Assembly (NCBI GenBank): GCA_032433765.1
Contig: JAVIAB010000046.1
Span: 64,218,175-64,282,174 of the forward strand
Length of the DNA: 64,000 bases
Origin: Megaustenia siamemsis
Lineage: Eukaryota > Mollusca > Gastropoda > Stylommatophora > Ariophantidae
Direction of reading: 5' to 3'
The notes under the pieces are model-generated. The model was given only the letters and a program-made list of their open reading frames with translations. It searched no databases and had not been told where the DNA came from. Of this stretch, positions 1 through 16,900 are shown one piece after another. The stretch's first letter is position 1. Each line of letters starts with the position of its first letter. The position numbers and the translations under genes were made by a program.

Positions 1-535
1 GTCTCACATCGAAGGTTGGCTACCACGGAGTGTCATTCATAGGGTGCCGTCTCCAATCGAAGGTTGGCTACCATGGAGCGTCATTCATTGGGTGCCGTCT
101 CCACATCGAAGGTTGGCTACCACGGAGTGTCTTCATTGGGTGCCGTCTCCACATCGAAGGTGGCTACCATGGAGGGCCATTCATTGGGTGCCGTCTCCAC
201 ATCGAAGGTTGGCTACCACGGAGTGTCATTATTGGGTGCCGTCTCCACATCGAAGGTTGGCTACCACGGAGTGTCATTCATTGGGTGCCGTCTCCACATC
301 GAAGGTTGGCTACCATGGAGGGCCATTCATTGGGTGCCGTCTCCACATCGAAGGTTGGCTACCACGGAGTGTCATTCATGGGTGCCGTCTCCACATCGAA
401 GGTTGGCTACCATGGAGCGTCATTCATTGGTGCCGTCGTCCACATCGAAGGTTGGCTACCACGGAGCGTCATTCATTGGGTGCCGTCTCCACATCGAAGG
501 TTGGCTACCATGGAGCGTCATTTACTCTGCCTCAT
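1..535. repeat. 49-bp minisatellite, about 11 copies
   Basis: A 49-bp unit (seeds GAAGGTTGGCTACCA and GGGTGCCGTCTCCACATC) repeats from the window edge to about 535. Copies differ by substitutions such as CACGGAGTGT/CATGGAGCGT and by 1-2 base losses, so every apparent reading frame drifts. The array probably continues beyond the left edge. Bases 536-611 are unique and show no gene. Confidence 0.93.
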
Positions 536-1368
536 GTCTTAATGGTGCACGTTGTCATAGGTCCACCTGTCCACTTTAGTCTTGGTCTGCCTCATCTACC
601 TTGTTTACAACAAGTCACTGGATGACAGACAACACAGACAACATAGGCAACATAGGCAACATAGACAACACAGGCAACATAGGCAACATAGACAACACAG
701 GCAACATAGGCAACATAGACAACACAGGAACATAGGCAACATAGACAACACAGGCAACATAGGCAACATAGACAACATAGGCAACATAGGCAACATAGAC
801 AACACAGGCAACATAGGCAACATTGGCAACATAGACAACACAGGCAACATAGACAACATAGACAACACAGGCAACATAGGCAACATAGACAACACAGGCA
901 ACATAGGCAACATAGACAACACAGGCAACATAGGCAACATTGGCAACACAGACAACATAGGCAACATAGACAACACAGGCAACACAGGCAACACAGGCAA
1001 CATAGACAACACAGGCAACAGAGGCAACATGACAACACAGGCAACATAGGCAACATGGGCAACATAGGCAACATAGACAACACAGGCAACAGAGGAAAAC
1101 ATAGACAACACAGGCAACATAGACAACACAGGCAACAAAGGCAACATTGACAACACAGGCAACATAGGCAACATAGACAACATAGGCAACATAGACAACA
1201 CAGGCAACATAGGCAACATAGACAACACAGGCAACAAAGGCAACATTGACAACACAGGCAACAAAGGCAACATTGACAACACAGGCAACATATACAACAT
1301 AGGCAACATAGGCAACAAAGGCAACATAGGCAACATAGACAACATTGACAACATAGGCAACATAGACA

Positions 1369-4300
1369 ACACAGGCAACAGAGGCAACATAGACAACACA
1401 GGCAACAAAGGCAACATTGACAACACAGGCAACATAGGCAACAAAGGCAACATTGACAACACAGGCAACATAGGCAACATAGGCAACATAGGCAACAAAG
1501 GCAACATTGACAACACTGGCAACAAAGGCAACATTGACAACACAGGCAACAAAGGCAACATAGACAACACAGGCAACAGAGGCAACATAGGCAACACAGG
1601 CAACATAGGCAACATTGGCAACATAGACAACATAGGCAACATAGACAACACAGGCAACAAAGGCAACATTGACAACACAGGCAACAAAGGCAACATTGAC
1701 AACACAGGCAACATAGGCAACATTGACAACATAGACAACATAGGCAACATAGACAACACAGGCAACATAGGCAACATTGACAACACAGGCAACATAGGCA
1801 ACATTGACAACACAGGCAACAAAGGCAACATTGACAACACAGGCAACAAAGGCAACATTGACAACATAGGCAACATAGGCAACATTGGCAACATAGACAA
1901 CATAGGCAACATAGACAACACAGGCAACAAAGGCAAACATTGACAACACAGGCAACAAAGGCAACATAGACAACACAGGCAACACAGACAACATAGGCAA
2001 CATTGACAACACAGGCAACACAGACAACAAAGGCAACATTGACAACACAGGCAACACAGACAACATAGGCAACATTGACAACACAGGCAACATAGGCAAC
2101 ACAGGCAACATTGACAACACAGGCAACATAGGCAACATTGGCAACATAGACAACATAGGCAACATAGACAACACAGGCAACATAGGCAACATTGACAACA
2201 CAGGCAACATAGGCAACATTGGCAACATAGACAACACAGGCAACATAGACAACACAGGCAACAAAGGCAACATTGACAACACAGGCAACAAAGGCAACAT
2301 TGACAACACAGGCAACAAAGGCAACACAGACAACATAGGCAACATTGAAAACACAGGCAACAAAGGCAACATTGACAACACAGGCAACATAGGCACACAG
2401 ACAACATAGGCAACACAGACAACACAGGCAACATAGGCAACATTGACAACACAGGCAACACAGGCAACACAGGCAACATAGACAACACAGGCAACAGAGG
2501 CAACATTGACAACACAGGCAACAAAGGCAACATACACAACATAGACAACACAGGCAACATAGGCAACACAGGCAACATAGGCAACATTGGCAACATAGAC
2601 AACATAGGCAACATAGACAACACAGGCAACAGAGGCAACATAGGCAACATAGACACACAGGCAACAGAGGCAACATTGACAACACAGGCAACATAGACAA
2701 CATAGGCAACATAGACAACATTGACAACACAGACAACAAAGGCAACATTGACAACACAGGCAACATAGGCAACATTGACAACACAGACAACAAAGGCAAC
2801 ATAGGCAACACAGGCAACATAGGCAACATAGGCAACATAGACAACATAGGCAACATAGGCAACATGGGCAACATAGGCAACATAGACAACACAGGCAACA
2901 GAGGCAACATAGACAACACAGGCAACATAGGCAACATAGACAACACAGACAAAACAGGCAACAAAGGCAACATAGACAACACAGGCAACATAGGCAACAT
3001 AGGCAACACAGGCAACATAGGCAACATAGGCAACATAGACAACACTGGCAACATAGGCAACATTGACAACACAGGCAACATAGGCAACATAGACAACACA
3101 GGCAACATAGGCAACATAGACAACACAGGCAACATAGGCAACATAGGCAACACAGGCAACATAGGCAACATAGGCAACATAGGCAACACAGGCAACATAG
3201 GCAACACAGGCAACATAGGCAACATAGGCAACATAGACAACATAGACAACACTGGCAACATAGGCAACATTGACAACACAGGCAAAACAGGCAACATAGG
3301 CAACATAGACAACATAGACAACACTGGCAACACAGGCAACATAGGCAACATAGACAACATTGACAACACAGGCAACACAGGCAACATAGGCAACATAGAC
3401 AACATAGACAACACTGGCAACATAGGCAACATTGACAACACAGGCAACATAGGCAACATAGACAATCGAGGCAACAGAGGCAACATAGGCAACATAGACA
3501 ACATAGACAACATAGACAACACTGGCAACATAGGCAACATTGACAACACAGGCAACAAAGGCAACATAGACAACACAGGCAACATAGGCAACATAGACAA
3601 CACAGGCAACATAGGCAACATAGACAACACAGGCAACATAGGCAACATTGACAACACTGGCAACAAAGGCAACATAGACAACACTGGCAACAAAGGCAAC
3701 ATAGGCAACACAGGAACCATAGGCAACATAGACAACATAGGCAACATAGGCAACATTGACAACACTGGCAACAAAGGCAACATAGACAACACTGGCAACA
3801 AAGGCAACATAGGCAACACAGGCAACATAGGCAACATAGACAACACAGGCAACATAGGCAACATTGACAACACTGGCAACAAAGGCAACATAGACAACAC
3901 TGGCAACAAAGGCAACATTGACAACACAGGCAACAAAGGCAACATAGACAACATAGACAACATAGGCAACATAGGCAACATAGGCAACACAGGCAACATA
4001 GGCAACATAGGCAACATAGGCAACATAGGCAACAAAGACAACATAGACAACACAGGCAACATAGACAACATAGACAACACTGGCAACAAAGGCAACATAG
4101 ACAACACAGGCAACAAAGGCAACATAGACAACACAGGCAACATAGGCAACATAGGCAACATAGACAACATAGACAACACAGGCAACATAGACAACATAGA
4201 CAACACTGGCAACATAGGCAACATTGACAACACAGGCAACAAGGGCAACATAGACAACACAGGCAGCATAGGCAACATTGACAACACAGGCAACAAAGGC

Positions 4301-7300
4301 AACATAGACAACACTGGCAACATAGGCAACATTGACAACACAGGCAACATAGGCAACATAGGCAACATTGACAACACAGGCAACACAGGCAACATAGGCA
4401 ACATTGACAACACAGGCAACAAAGGCAACATAGACAACACTGGCAACATAGGCAACATTGACAACACAGGCAACATAGGCAACATTGACAACACAGGCAA
4501 CATAGGCAACATTGACAACACAGGCAACACAGGCAACATAGGCAACATTGACAACACAGGCAACAAAGGCAACATAGACAACACTGGCAACATAGGCAAC
4601 ATTGACAACACAGGCAACAAAGGCAACATAGACAACACAGGCAACATAGGCAACATAGGCAACACAGGCAACATAGGCAACATAGGCAACATAGACAACA
4701 TAGACAACACAGGCAACATAGACAACATTGACAACACAGGCAACAAAGGCAACATAGACAACACAGGCAACATAGGCAACATAGACAACACAGGCAACAT
4801 AGGCAACATAGGCAACATAGACAACACTGGCAACATAGGCAAAATAGGCAACATAGACAACACAGGCAACATAGGCAACATAGACAACACAGGCAACATA
4901 GGCAACATAGACAACACAGGCAACATAGGCAACATAGGCAACATAGACAACATAGACAACACAGGCAACATAGACAACATAGACAACACTGGCAACATAG
5001 GCAACATTGACAACACAGGCAACAAGGGCAACATAGACAACACAGGCAGCATAGGCAACATTGACAACACAGGCAACAAAGGCAACATAGACAACACTGG
5101 CAACATAGGCAACATTGACAACACAGGCAACATAGGCAACATAGGCAACATTGACAACACAGGCAACACAGGCAACATAGGCAACATTGACAACACAGGC
5201 AACAAAGGCAACATAGACAACACTGGCAACATAGGCAACATTGACAACACAGGCAACATAGGCAACATTGACAACACAGGCAACATAGGCAACATTGACA
5301 ACACAGGCAACACAGGCAACATAGGCAACATTGACAACACAGGCAACAAAGGCAACATAGACAACACTGGCAACATAGGCAACATTGACAACACAGGCAA
5401 CAAAGGCAACATAGACAACACAGGCAACATAGGCAACATAGGCAACACAGGCAACATAGGCAACATAGGCAACATAGACAACATAGACAACACAGGCAAC
5501 ATAGACAACATTGACAACACAGGCAACAAAGGCAACATAGACAACACAGGCAACATAGGCAACATAGACAACACAGGCAACATAGGCAACATAGGCAACA
5601 TAGACAACACTGGCAACATAGGCAAAATAGGCAACATAGACAACACAGGCAACATAGGCAACATAGACAACACAGGCAACATAGGCAACATTGACAACAC
5701 AGGCAACAAAGGCAACATAGACAATACAGGCAACACAGGCAACATAGGCAACATAGGCAACACAGGCAACATAGGCAACATAGGCAACATAGACAACGTA
5801 GACAACACAGGCAACATAGACAACATAGACAACACTGGCAACATAGGCAACATTGACAACACAGGCAACAAAGGCAACATAGACAACACAGGCAACATAG
5901 GCAACATAGACAACACAGGCAACATAGGCAACATAGGCAACATAGACAACACTGGCAACATAGGCAACATAGGCAACATAGACAACACAGGCAACATAGG
6001 CAACATAGACAACACAGACAACATAGGCAACATTGACAACACAGGCAACAAAGGCAACATAGACAACACAGGCAACATAGGCAACATAGACAACACAGGC
6101 AACATAGGCAACATTGACAACACAGGCAACAAAGGCAACATAGACAACACAGGCAACATAGGCAACATAGGCAACACAGGCAACATAGGCAACATAGGCA
6201 ACATTGACAACAAAGGCAACATTGACAACACAGGCAACAAAGGCAACATTGACAACACAGGCAACATAGGCAACATAGACAATCGAGGCAACAGAGGCAA
6301 CATAGGCAACATAGGCAACATAGACAACACAGGCAACATAGGCAACATAGACAACACAGGCAACATAGGCAACATAGACAACACAGGCAACACAGGCAAC
6401 ATAGGCAACATAGGCAACATAGACAACATTGACAACACAGGCAACATAGAAAACATAGACAACACTGCAACATAGGCAACATTGACAACACAGGCAACAA
6501 AGGCAACATAGACAACACAGGCAACATAGGCAACATAGACAACACAGGCAACATAGGCAACATAGGCAGCATAGACAACATAGACAACACTGGCAACATA
6601 GGCAACATTGACAACACAGGCAACATAGGCAACATAGACAATCGAGGCAACAGAGGCAACATAGGCAACATAGACAACCGAGGCAACAGAGGCAAAATAG
6701 GCAATATAGACAACCAAGGCAACAGAGGCAACATAGGTAACATAGACAACGAGGCAACCGAGGCAACAGAGGCAACATAGGCAACACAGACAACATAGGC
6801 AACATAAACAACATAGACAACAGAGGCAACAGAGGCAACACAGACAAGATAGACATTATAGACAACAGAGGCAACACAGGCAACATAGGCAACATAGACA
6901 ACATAGACAACATAGGCAACATGGACAACATAGACAACACAGACAACATAGACAACATAGACAACACATGCAACATAGACAACATATGCAACATAGACAA
7001 CATAGACAACATAGGCAACATTGACAACATAGGCAACTAAGGCAACATAGACAACATGGGCAACATAGGCAACATAGACAACACAGGCAACATAGACAAA
7101 AAAGGCAAACATAGACAACACAGGCAACATAGGCAACACAGACAACATAGACAACACAGGCAACATAGACAACACAGACAACATAGACAACACAGGCAAC
7201 ACAGACAACATAGACAACATAGGCAAAATATACAACACAAGCAACACAGACAACATAGGAAACATAGGCAACATAGACAACATAGGCAACATAGACAACA

Positions 7301-7648
7301 TAGGCAACATAGAAAACATAGGCAACATAGACAACACAGGCAACATAGGCAACATAGACAACATAGGCAACAAAGGCAACATAGACAACATAGGCAACAT
7401 ATGCAACATAGGCAACATAGACAACATAAACTATATACGCAACATAGACAACATAGGCAACATAGGCAACATAGACAACTTACACAACATACGCAACATA
7501 GACAACATATGCAATATAGACAACATAGGCAACAAAGGCAACATAGGCAAGATAGGCAACATAGGCAACATAGACAACATAGACAACATAAGCTACATAG
7601 ACATTATCGGCAACATAGACAACACATGCAACATAAGCAACATAGGCA
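1369..7648. repeat. 6.28-kb higher-order repeat, copy 1
   Basis: This block is repeated immediately downstream at an offset of 6,280-6,283 bp, about 698 nine-base units. The comparison showed only single-base indels: one extra A near 1926 and missing bases near 2393, 2650, 6470 and 6750. These shift the offset stepwise from 6,280 to 6,283. The rare variants occur at matching places in both copies, for example the AATCGAGG units and the TAAGGCAACATAGACAACAT site near 7037. Confidence 0.85.
4150..5715. repeat. 783-bp tandem duplication inside the 9-bp satellite
   Basis: Rare variants recur at an offset of 783 bp (87 nine-base units): AAGGGCAACATAG at 4241 and 5024, and GGCAAAATAGGC near 4840 and 5623. 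The same pair is present in the second 6.28-kb copy, so this duplication is older than the large one. Confidence 0.75.
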
Positions 7649-10600
7649 ACACAGGCAACAGAGGCAACATAGACAACACAGGCAACAAAGGCAACATTGA
7701 CAACACAGGCAACATAGGCAACAAAGGCAACATTGACAACACAGGCAACATAGGCAACATAGGCAACATAGGCAACAAAGGCAACATTGACAACACTGGC
7801 AACAAAGGCAACATTGACAACACAGGCAACAAAGGCAACATAGACAACACAGGCAACAGAGGCAACATAGGCAACACAGGCAACATAGGCAACATTGGCA
7901 ACATAGACAACATAGGCAACATAGACAACACAGGCAACAAAGGCAACATTGACAACACAGGCAACAAAGGCAACATTGACAACACAGGCAACATAGGCAA
8001 CATTGACAACATAGACAACATAGGCAACATAGACAACACAGGCAACATAGGCAACATTGACAACACAGGCAACATAGGCAACATTGACAACACAGGCAAC
8101 AAAGGCAACATTGACAACACAGGCAACAAAGGCAACATTGACAACATAGGCAACATAGGCAACATTGGCAACATAGACAACATAGGCAACATAGACAACA
8201 CAGGCAACAAAGGCAACATTGACAACACAGGCAACAAAGGCAACATAGACAACACAGGCAACACAGACAACATAGGCAACATTGACAACACAGGCAACAC
8301 AGACAACAAAGGCAACATTGACAACACAGGCAACACAGACAACATAGGCAACATTGACAACACAGGCAACATAGGCAACACAGGCAACATTGACAACACA
8401 GGCAACATAGGCAACATTGGCAACATAGACAACATAGGCAACATAGACAACACAGGCAACATAGGCAACATTGACAACACAGGCAACATAGGCAACATTG
8501 GCAACATAGACAACACAGGCAACATAGACAACACAGGCAACAAAGGCAACATTGACAACACAGGCAACAAAGGCAACATTGACAACACAGGCAACAAAGG
8601 CAACACAGACAACATAGGCAACATTGAAAACACAGGCAACAAAGGCAACATTGACAACACAGGCAACATAGGCAACACAGACAACATAGGCAACACAGAC
8701 AACACAGGCAACATAGGCAACATTGACAACACAGGCAACACAGGCAACACAGGCAACATAGACAACACAGGCAACAGAGGCAACATTGACAACACAGGCA
8801 ACAAAGGCAACATACACAACATAGACAACACAGGCAACATAGGCAACACAGGCAACATAGGCAACATTGGCAACATAGACAACATAGGCAACATAGACAA
8901 CACAGGCAACAGAGGCAACATAGGCAACATAGACAACACAGGCAACAGAGGCAACATTGACAACACAGGCAACATAGACAACATAGGCAACATAGACAAC
9001 ATTGACAACACAGACAACAAAGGCAACATTGACAACACAGGCAACATAGGCAACATTGACAACACAGACAACAAAGGCAACATAGGCAACACAGGCAACA
9101 TAGGCAACATAGGCAACATAGACAACATAGGCAACATAGGCAACATGGGCAACATAGGCAACATAGACAACACAGGCAACAGAGGCAACATAGACAACAC
9201 AGGCAACATAGGCAACATAGACAACACAGACAAAACAGGCAACAAAGGCAACATAGACAACACAGGCAACATAGGCAACATAGGCAACACAGGCAACATA
9301 GGCAACATAGGCAACATAGACAACACTGGCAACATAGGCAACATTGACAACACAGGCAACATAGGCAACATAGACAACACAGGCAACATAGGCAACATAG
9401 ACAACACAGGCAACATAGGCAACATAGGCAACACAGGCAACATAGGCAACATAGGCAACATAGGCAACACAGGCAACATAGGCAACACAGGCAACATAGG
9501 CAACATAGGCAACATAGACAACATAGACAACACTGGCAACATAGGCAACATTGACAACACAGGCAAAACAGGCAACATAGGCAACATAGACAACATAGAC
9601 AACACTGGCAACACAGGCAACATAGGCAACATAGACAACATTGACAACACAGGCAACACAGGCAACATAGGCAACATAGACAACATAGACAACACTGGCA
9701 ACATAGGCAACATTGACAACACAGGCAACATAGGCAACATAGACAATCGAGGCAACAGAGGCAACATAGGCAACATAGACAACATAGACAACATAGACAA
9801 CACTGGCAACATAGGCAACATTGACAACACAGGCAACAAAGGCAACATAGACAACACAGGCAACATAGGCAACATAGACAACACAGGCAACATAGGCAAC
9901 ATAGACAACACAGGCAACATAGGCAACATTGACAACACTGGCAACAAAGGCAACATAGACAACACTGGCAACAAAGGCAACATAGGCAACACAGGAACCA
10001 TAGGCAACATAGACAACATAGGCAACATAGGCAACATTGACAACACTGGCAACAAAGGCAACATAGACAACACTGGCAACAAAGGCAACATAGGCAACAC
10101 AGGCAACATAGGCAACATAGACAACACAGGCAACATAGGCAACATTGACAACACTGGCAACAAAGGCAACATAGACAACACTGGCAACAAAGGCAACATT
10201 GACAACACAGGCAACAAAGGCAACATAGACAACATAGACAACATAGGCAACATAGGCAACATAGGCAACACAGGCAACATAGGCAACATAGGCAACATAG
10301 GCAACATAGGCAACAAAGACAACATAGACAACACAGGCAACATAGACAACATAGACAACACTGGCAACAAAGGCAACATAGACAACACAGGCAACAAAGG
10401 CAACATAGACAACACAGGCAACATAGGCAACATAGGCAACATAGACAACATAGACAACACAGGCAACATAGACAACATAGACAACACTGGCAACATAGGC
10501 AACATTGACAACACAGGCAACAAGGGCAACATAGACAACACAGGCAGCATAGGCAACATTGACAACACAGGCAACAAAGGCAACATAGACAACACTGGCA

Positions 10601-13600
10601 ACATAGGCAACATTGACAACACAGGCAACATAGGCAACATAGGCAACATTGACAACACAGGCAACACAGGCAACATAGGCAACATTGACAACACAGGCAA
10701 CAAAGGCAACATAGACAACACTGGCAACATAGGCAACATTGACAACACAGGCAACATAGGCAACATTGACAACACAGGCAACATAGGCAACATTGACAAC
10801 ACAGGCAACACAGGCAACATAGGCAACATTGACAACACAGGCAACAAAGGCAACATAGACAACACTGGCAACATAGGCAACATTGACAACACAGGCAACA
10901 AAGGCAACATAGACAACACAGGCAACATAGGCAACATAGGCAACACAGGCAACATAGGCAACATAGGCAACATAGACAACATAGACAACACAGGCAACAT
11001 AGACAACATTGACAACACAGGCAACAAAGGCAACATAGACAACACAGGCAACATAGGCAACATAGACAACACAGGCAACATAGGCAACATAGGCAACATA
11101 GACAACACTGGCAACATAGGCAAAATAGGCAACATAGACAACACAGGCAACATAGGCAACATAGACAACACAGGCAACATAGGCAACATAGACAACACAG
11201 GCAACATAGGCAACATAGGCAACATAGACAACATAGACAACACAGGCAACATAGACAACATAGACAACACTGGCAACATAGGCAACATTGACAACACAGG
11301 CAACAAGGGCAACATAGACAACACAGGCAGCATAGGCAACATTGACAACACAGGCAACAAAGGCAACATAGACAACACTGGCAACATAGGCAACATTGAC
11401 AACACAGGCAACATAGGCAACATAGGCAACATTGACAACACAGGCAACACAGGCAACATAGGCAACATTGACAACACAGGCAACAAAGGCAACATAGACA
11501 ACACTGGCAACATAGGCAACATTGACAACACAGGCAACATAGGCAACATTGACAACACAGGCAACATAGGCAACATTGACAACACAGGCAACACAGGCAA
11601 CATAGGCAACATTGACAACACAGGCAACAAAGGCAACATAGACAACACTGGCAACATAGGCAACATTGACAACACAGGCAACAAAGGCAACATAGACAAC
11701 ACAGGCAACATAGGCAACATAGGCAACACAGGCAACATAGGCAACATAGGCAACATAGACAACATAGACAACACAGGCAACATAGACAACATTGACAACA
11801 CAGGCAACAAAGGCAACATAGACAACACAGGCAACATAGGCAACATAGACAACACAGGCAACATAGGCAACATAGGCAACATAGACAACACTGGCAACAT
11901 AGGCAAAATAGGCAACATAGACAACACAGGCAACATAGGCAACATAGACAACACAGGCAACATAGGCAACATTGACAACACAGGCAACAAAGGCAACATA
12001 GACAATACAGGCAACACAGGCAACATAGGCAACATAGGCAACACAGGCAACATAGGCAACATAGGCAACATAGACAACGTAGACAACACAGGCAACATAG
12101 ACAACATAGACAACACTGGCAACATAGGCAACATTGACAACACAGGCAACAAAGGCAACATAGACAACACAGGCAACATAGGCAACATAGACAACACAGG
12201 CAACATAGGCAACATAGGCAACATAGACAACACTGGCAACATAGGCAACATAGGCAACATAGACAACACAGGCAACATAGGCAACATAGACAACACAGAC
12301 AACATAGGCAACATTGACAACACAGGCAACAAAGGCAACATAGACAACACAGGCAACATAGGCAACATAGACAACACAGGCAACATAGGCAACATTGACA
12401 ACACAGGCAACAAAGGCAACATAGACAACACAGGCAACATAGGCAACATAGGCAACACAGGCAACATAGGCAACATAGGCAACATTGACAACAAAGGCAA
12501 CATTGACAACACAGGCAACAAAGGCAACATTGACAACACAGGCAACATAGGCAACATAGACAATCGAGGCAACAGAGGCAACATAGGCAACATAGGCAAC
12601 ATAGACAACACAGGCAACATAGGCAACATAGACAACACAGGCAACATAGGCAACATAGACAACACAGGCAACACAGGCAACATAGGCAACATAGGCAACA
12701 TAGACAACATTGACAACACAGGCAACATAGAAAACATAGACAACACTGGCAACATAGGCAACATTGACAACACAGGCAACAAAGGCAACATAGACAACAC
12801 AGGCAACATAGGCAACATAGACAACACAGGCAACATAGGCAACATAGGCAGCATAGACAACATAGACAACACTGGCAACATAGGCAACATTGACAACACA
12901 GGCAACATAGGCAACATAGACAATCGAGGCAACAGAGGCAACATAGGCAACATAGACAACCGAGGCAACAGAGGCAAAATAGGCAATATAGACAACCAAG
13001 GCAACAGAGGCAACATAGGTAACATAGACAACCGAGGCAACCGAGGCAACAGAGGCAACATAGGCAACACAGACAACATAGGCAACATAAACAACATAGA
13101 CAACAGAGGCAACAGAGGCAACACAGACAAGATAGACATTATAGACAACAGAGGCAACACAGGCAACATAGGCAACATAGACAACATAGACAACATAGGC
13201 AACATGGACAACATAGACAACACAGACAACATAGACAACATAGACAACACATGCAACATAGACAACATATGCAACATAGACAACATAGACAACATAGGCA
13301 ACATTGACAACATAGGCAACTAAGGCAACATAGACAACATGGGCAACATAGGCAACATAGACAACACAGGCAACATAGACAAAAAAGGCAAACATAGACA
13401 ACACAGGCAACATAGGCAACACAGACAACATAGACAACACAGGCAACATAGACAACACAGACAACATAGACAACACAGGCAACACAGACAACATAGACAA
13501 CATAGGCAAAATATACAACACAAGCAACACAGACAACATAGGAAACATAGGCAACATAGACAACATAGGCAACATAGACAACATAGGCAACATAGAAAAC

Positions 13601-13931
13601 ATAGGCAACATAGACAACACAGGCAACATAGGCAACATAGACAACATAGGCAACAAAGGCAACATAGACAACATAGGCAACATATGCAACATAGGCAACA
13701 TAGACAACATAAACTATATACGCAACATAGACAACATAGGCAACATAGGCAACATAGACAACTTACACAACATACGCAACATAGACAACATATGCAATAT
13801 AGACAACATAGGCAACAAAGGCAACATAGGCAAGATAGGCAACATAGGCAACATAGACAACATAGACAACATAAGCTACATAGACATTATCGGCAACATA
13901 GACAACACATGCAACATAAGCAACATAGGCA
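7649..13931. repeat. 6.28-kb higher-order repeat, copy 2
   Basis: Second copy of the 6.28-kb block. It has the 9-bp register intact where copy 1 has lost single bases, so the forward open frame here (9145-13323) is longer than in copy 1 (2864-6475). The junction with copy 1 lies in the shared motif AACACAGGCAACA near 7650, and the matching right edge is near 13931. Confidence 0.85.
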
Positions 13932-16900
13932 ACACAGGCAACATAGACAACATAGGCTACAGAGGCAACACAGGCAACATAGGCAACACAGGCAACATGG
14001 GCAACATAGACAACATAGGCAACATAGACAACAGAGGCAACATAGGCAACATAGGCAACATAGGCAAAATAGGCAACAGAGGCAACATACACAACAGAGG
14101 CAACATAGATAACACAGGCAACAGAGGCAACAGAGTCAACATAGACAACAGAGGCAACATAGACAACAGAGGCAACATAGGCAACACAGGCAACACAGAC
14201 AACACAGACAACACAGGCAACACAGTCAACATAGACAACATAGGCAACATAGACAAAAAAGGCAACATAGGCAACACAAACAACACAGACAGCACAGACA
14301 ACAGAGACAACACAGACAACACAGGCAACACAGGCAACAAAGACAACACAGACAACATAGACAACACAGACAACACAGACAAAACAGGCAACATAGACAA
14401 CACAGGCAACTTAGGCAACATAGACAACAGAGGCAGCATAGAAAACACAGTCAACAGATACAACACAGGCAACATAGGTAACATAGGCAAAAAAGGCAAC
14501 AAAGACAACATAGACAACACAGACAACACAGGCAACACAGGCAGCATACACAACACAGGCAACACAGGTAACATAGACAACACAGGCAACATAGACAATA
14601 GAGGCAATACAGGCAACATAGACAACACAGACAACACAGGCAACATAGACAACACAGGCAATATGGACAACACAGACAACACGGCCAACATATACAACAC
14701 AGCGACATAGGCAGCACAGATAGCATAGACAACACAGAAAACACAGACAACAGAGACAATACAGGAAACACAGGCAACGCAGGCAACATAGACAACACAG
14801 AAAACACAGCCAAGACAGGCAACATAGACAACACAGGCAACATAGGAAACATAGGCAACACAGGAAACATAGGCAACACAGGAAACATAGGAAACATAGG
14901 CAACACAGGAAACACAGGCAACATAGGAAACATAGGCAACACAGGCAACACAGGAAACATAGGCAACACAGGCAACATAGGAAACATAGGCAACACAGGC
15001 AAAACAGGAAAGATAGGCAACACAGGAAACATAGGCAACACAGGCAACATAGGAAACATAGGCAACACAGGCAACAAAGGAAACATAGGCAACACAAGAA
15101 AAACATAGGCAACACAGGAAACATAGGAAACATAGGCAACACAGGAAACATAGGCAACACAGGCAACATAGGCAACACACATAACATCGACAACACAGAC
15201 AATACAGACAACACAGGCAACAAAGACAACATAGACAACACAGACAACACAGACAACACAGGCAACACAGGCAGCATACACAACACAGGCAACATAGACA
15301 ACACAGGCAAAATAGACAATAGAGGCAACACAGGCAACATAGACAACATAGACAACACAGACAACACAGGCAACATAGACAACACAGGCAATATGGACAA
15401 CACAGACAACACGGCCAACATATACAACACAGGCGACATAGGCAGCACAGAAAACACAGACAACAGAGACAACACAGGAAACACAGGTAACGCAGGCAAC
15501 ATAGACAACACAGAAAACACAGAGAACACAAGACAACATAGACAACACAGAAAACAGACAAACAGAGACAACACGGGAAACACAGGTAACGCAGGCAACA
15601 TAGACAACACAGAAAACACAGAGAACACAGACAACATAGACAACACAGACAACACAGTCAAAACAGGCAACATAGACAACATAGACAACACAGGCAACAA
15701 AGGAAACATAGGCAACACAGGAAACATAGGCAACACAGGAAACATATGCAACACAGGCAACATAGTAAACATAGGCAACACAGGAAACATAGGCAACACA
15801 GGAAACATAGGCAACACAGGAAACATAGGCAACACAGGAAACATAGGCAACACAGTCAACATAGGCAACACAGATAACATCGACAACACAGACAACACAA
15901 ACAACACAGACAACATAGACAACATAGACAACACAGGCAACATAGGCAACACAGTAAACATAGGCAACACAGGCAACATAGGCAACACAGACAACACAGA
16001 CAACACAGGCAACATAGGCAACACAGGCAACACAAGCAACATAGACAACATAGGCAACACAGATAACACAGGAAACATAGACAACATAGGCAACACAGAT
16101 AACATCGACAACACAGGAAACATAGACAACATAGGCAACACAGGCAACATCGACAACACAGATAACATTGACAACACAGACAACACAGAAAACATAGGCA
16201 ACACAGAAAACATAGACAACACAGACAACACAGAAAACATAGACAACAAAGGCAACACAGAAAACATAGACAACACAGGCAACATAGGCAACATAGGCAA
16301 CACAGATAACACAGACAACACAGAAAACATAGACAACACAGACAACATAGACAACATAGACAACGCAGGCAACATAGACAACATAAGCAACACAGGCAGC
16401 ACAAGCAACATAGACAACACAGACAACACAGACAACATAGACAATACAGGCAACATAGTAAACATAGGCAACACAGGAAACATAGGCAACACAGATAACA
16501 TCGACAACACAGACAACATAGACAACACAGGCAACATAGGCATCACAGATAACATCGACAACACAGACAACATAGACAACACAGGCAACATAGGCAACAT
16601 AGGCAACACAGTAAACATAGGCAACACAGGCAACACAGGCAACACAGACAACACAGACAACACAGAAAACATAGAATCCACAGGAAACATAGACAACATA
16701 GTCAACACATATAACAACGACAACACAGGAAACATAGACAACATAGGCAACACAGGCAACATAGGAAACATAGACAACATATGCAACACAGACAACACAG
16801 ACAACACAGGAAACATAGACAACATAGGCAAAACAGGTAACACAGGCAACATAGACAACATAGGTAACAGACAACATAGACAACATAGGCAACATAGGCA

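Noticed and set aside
2864..6475. Forward G-N-I-D-N-T frame of 1,203 codons (and 1,392 codons at 9145-13323)
   Set aside because: Low-complexity translation of the 9-bp unit with no signal peptide, domain or splice context. The length difference between the copies is due to single-base indels.
592..7427. Minus-strand open frames of 2,041, 2,143 and 2,270 codons (M-L-P-V-L-S, C-L-C-C, V-A-Y-V types)
   Set aside because: They are overlapping frames of the 9-bp satellite. Three frames are open at once, and 1-bp indels between the two 6.28-kb copies switch the residue pattern, so no coding constraint is visible.
7480..13710. Minus-strand open frames of 2,076 and 1,908 codons
   Set aside because: The same 9-bp satellite artefact in the second 6.28-kb copy.
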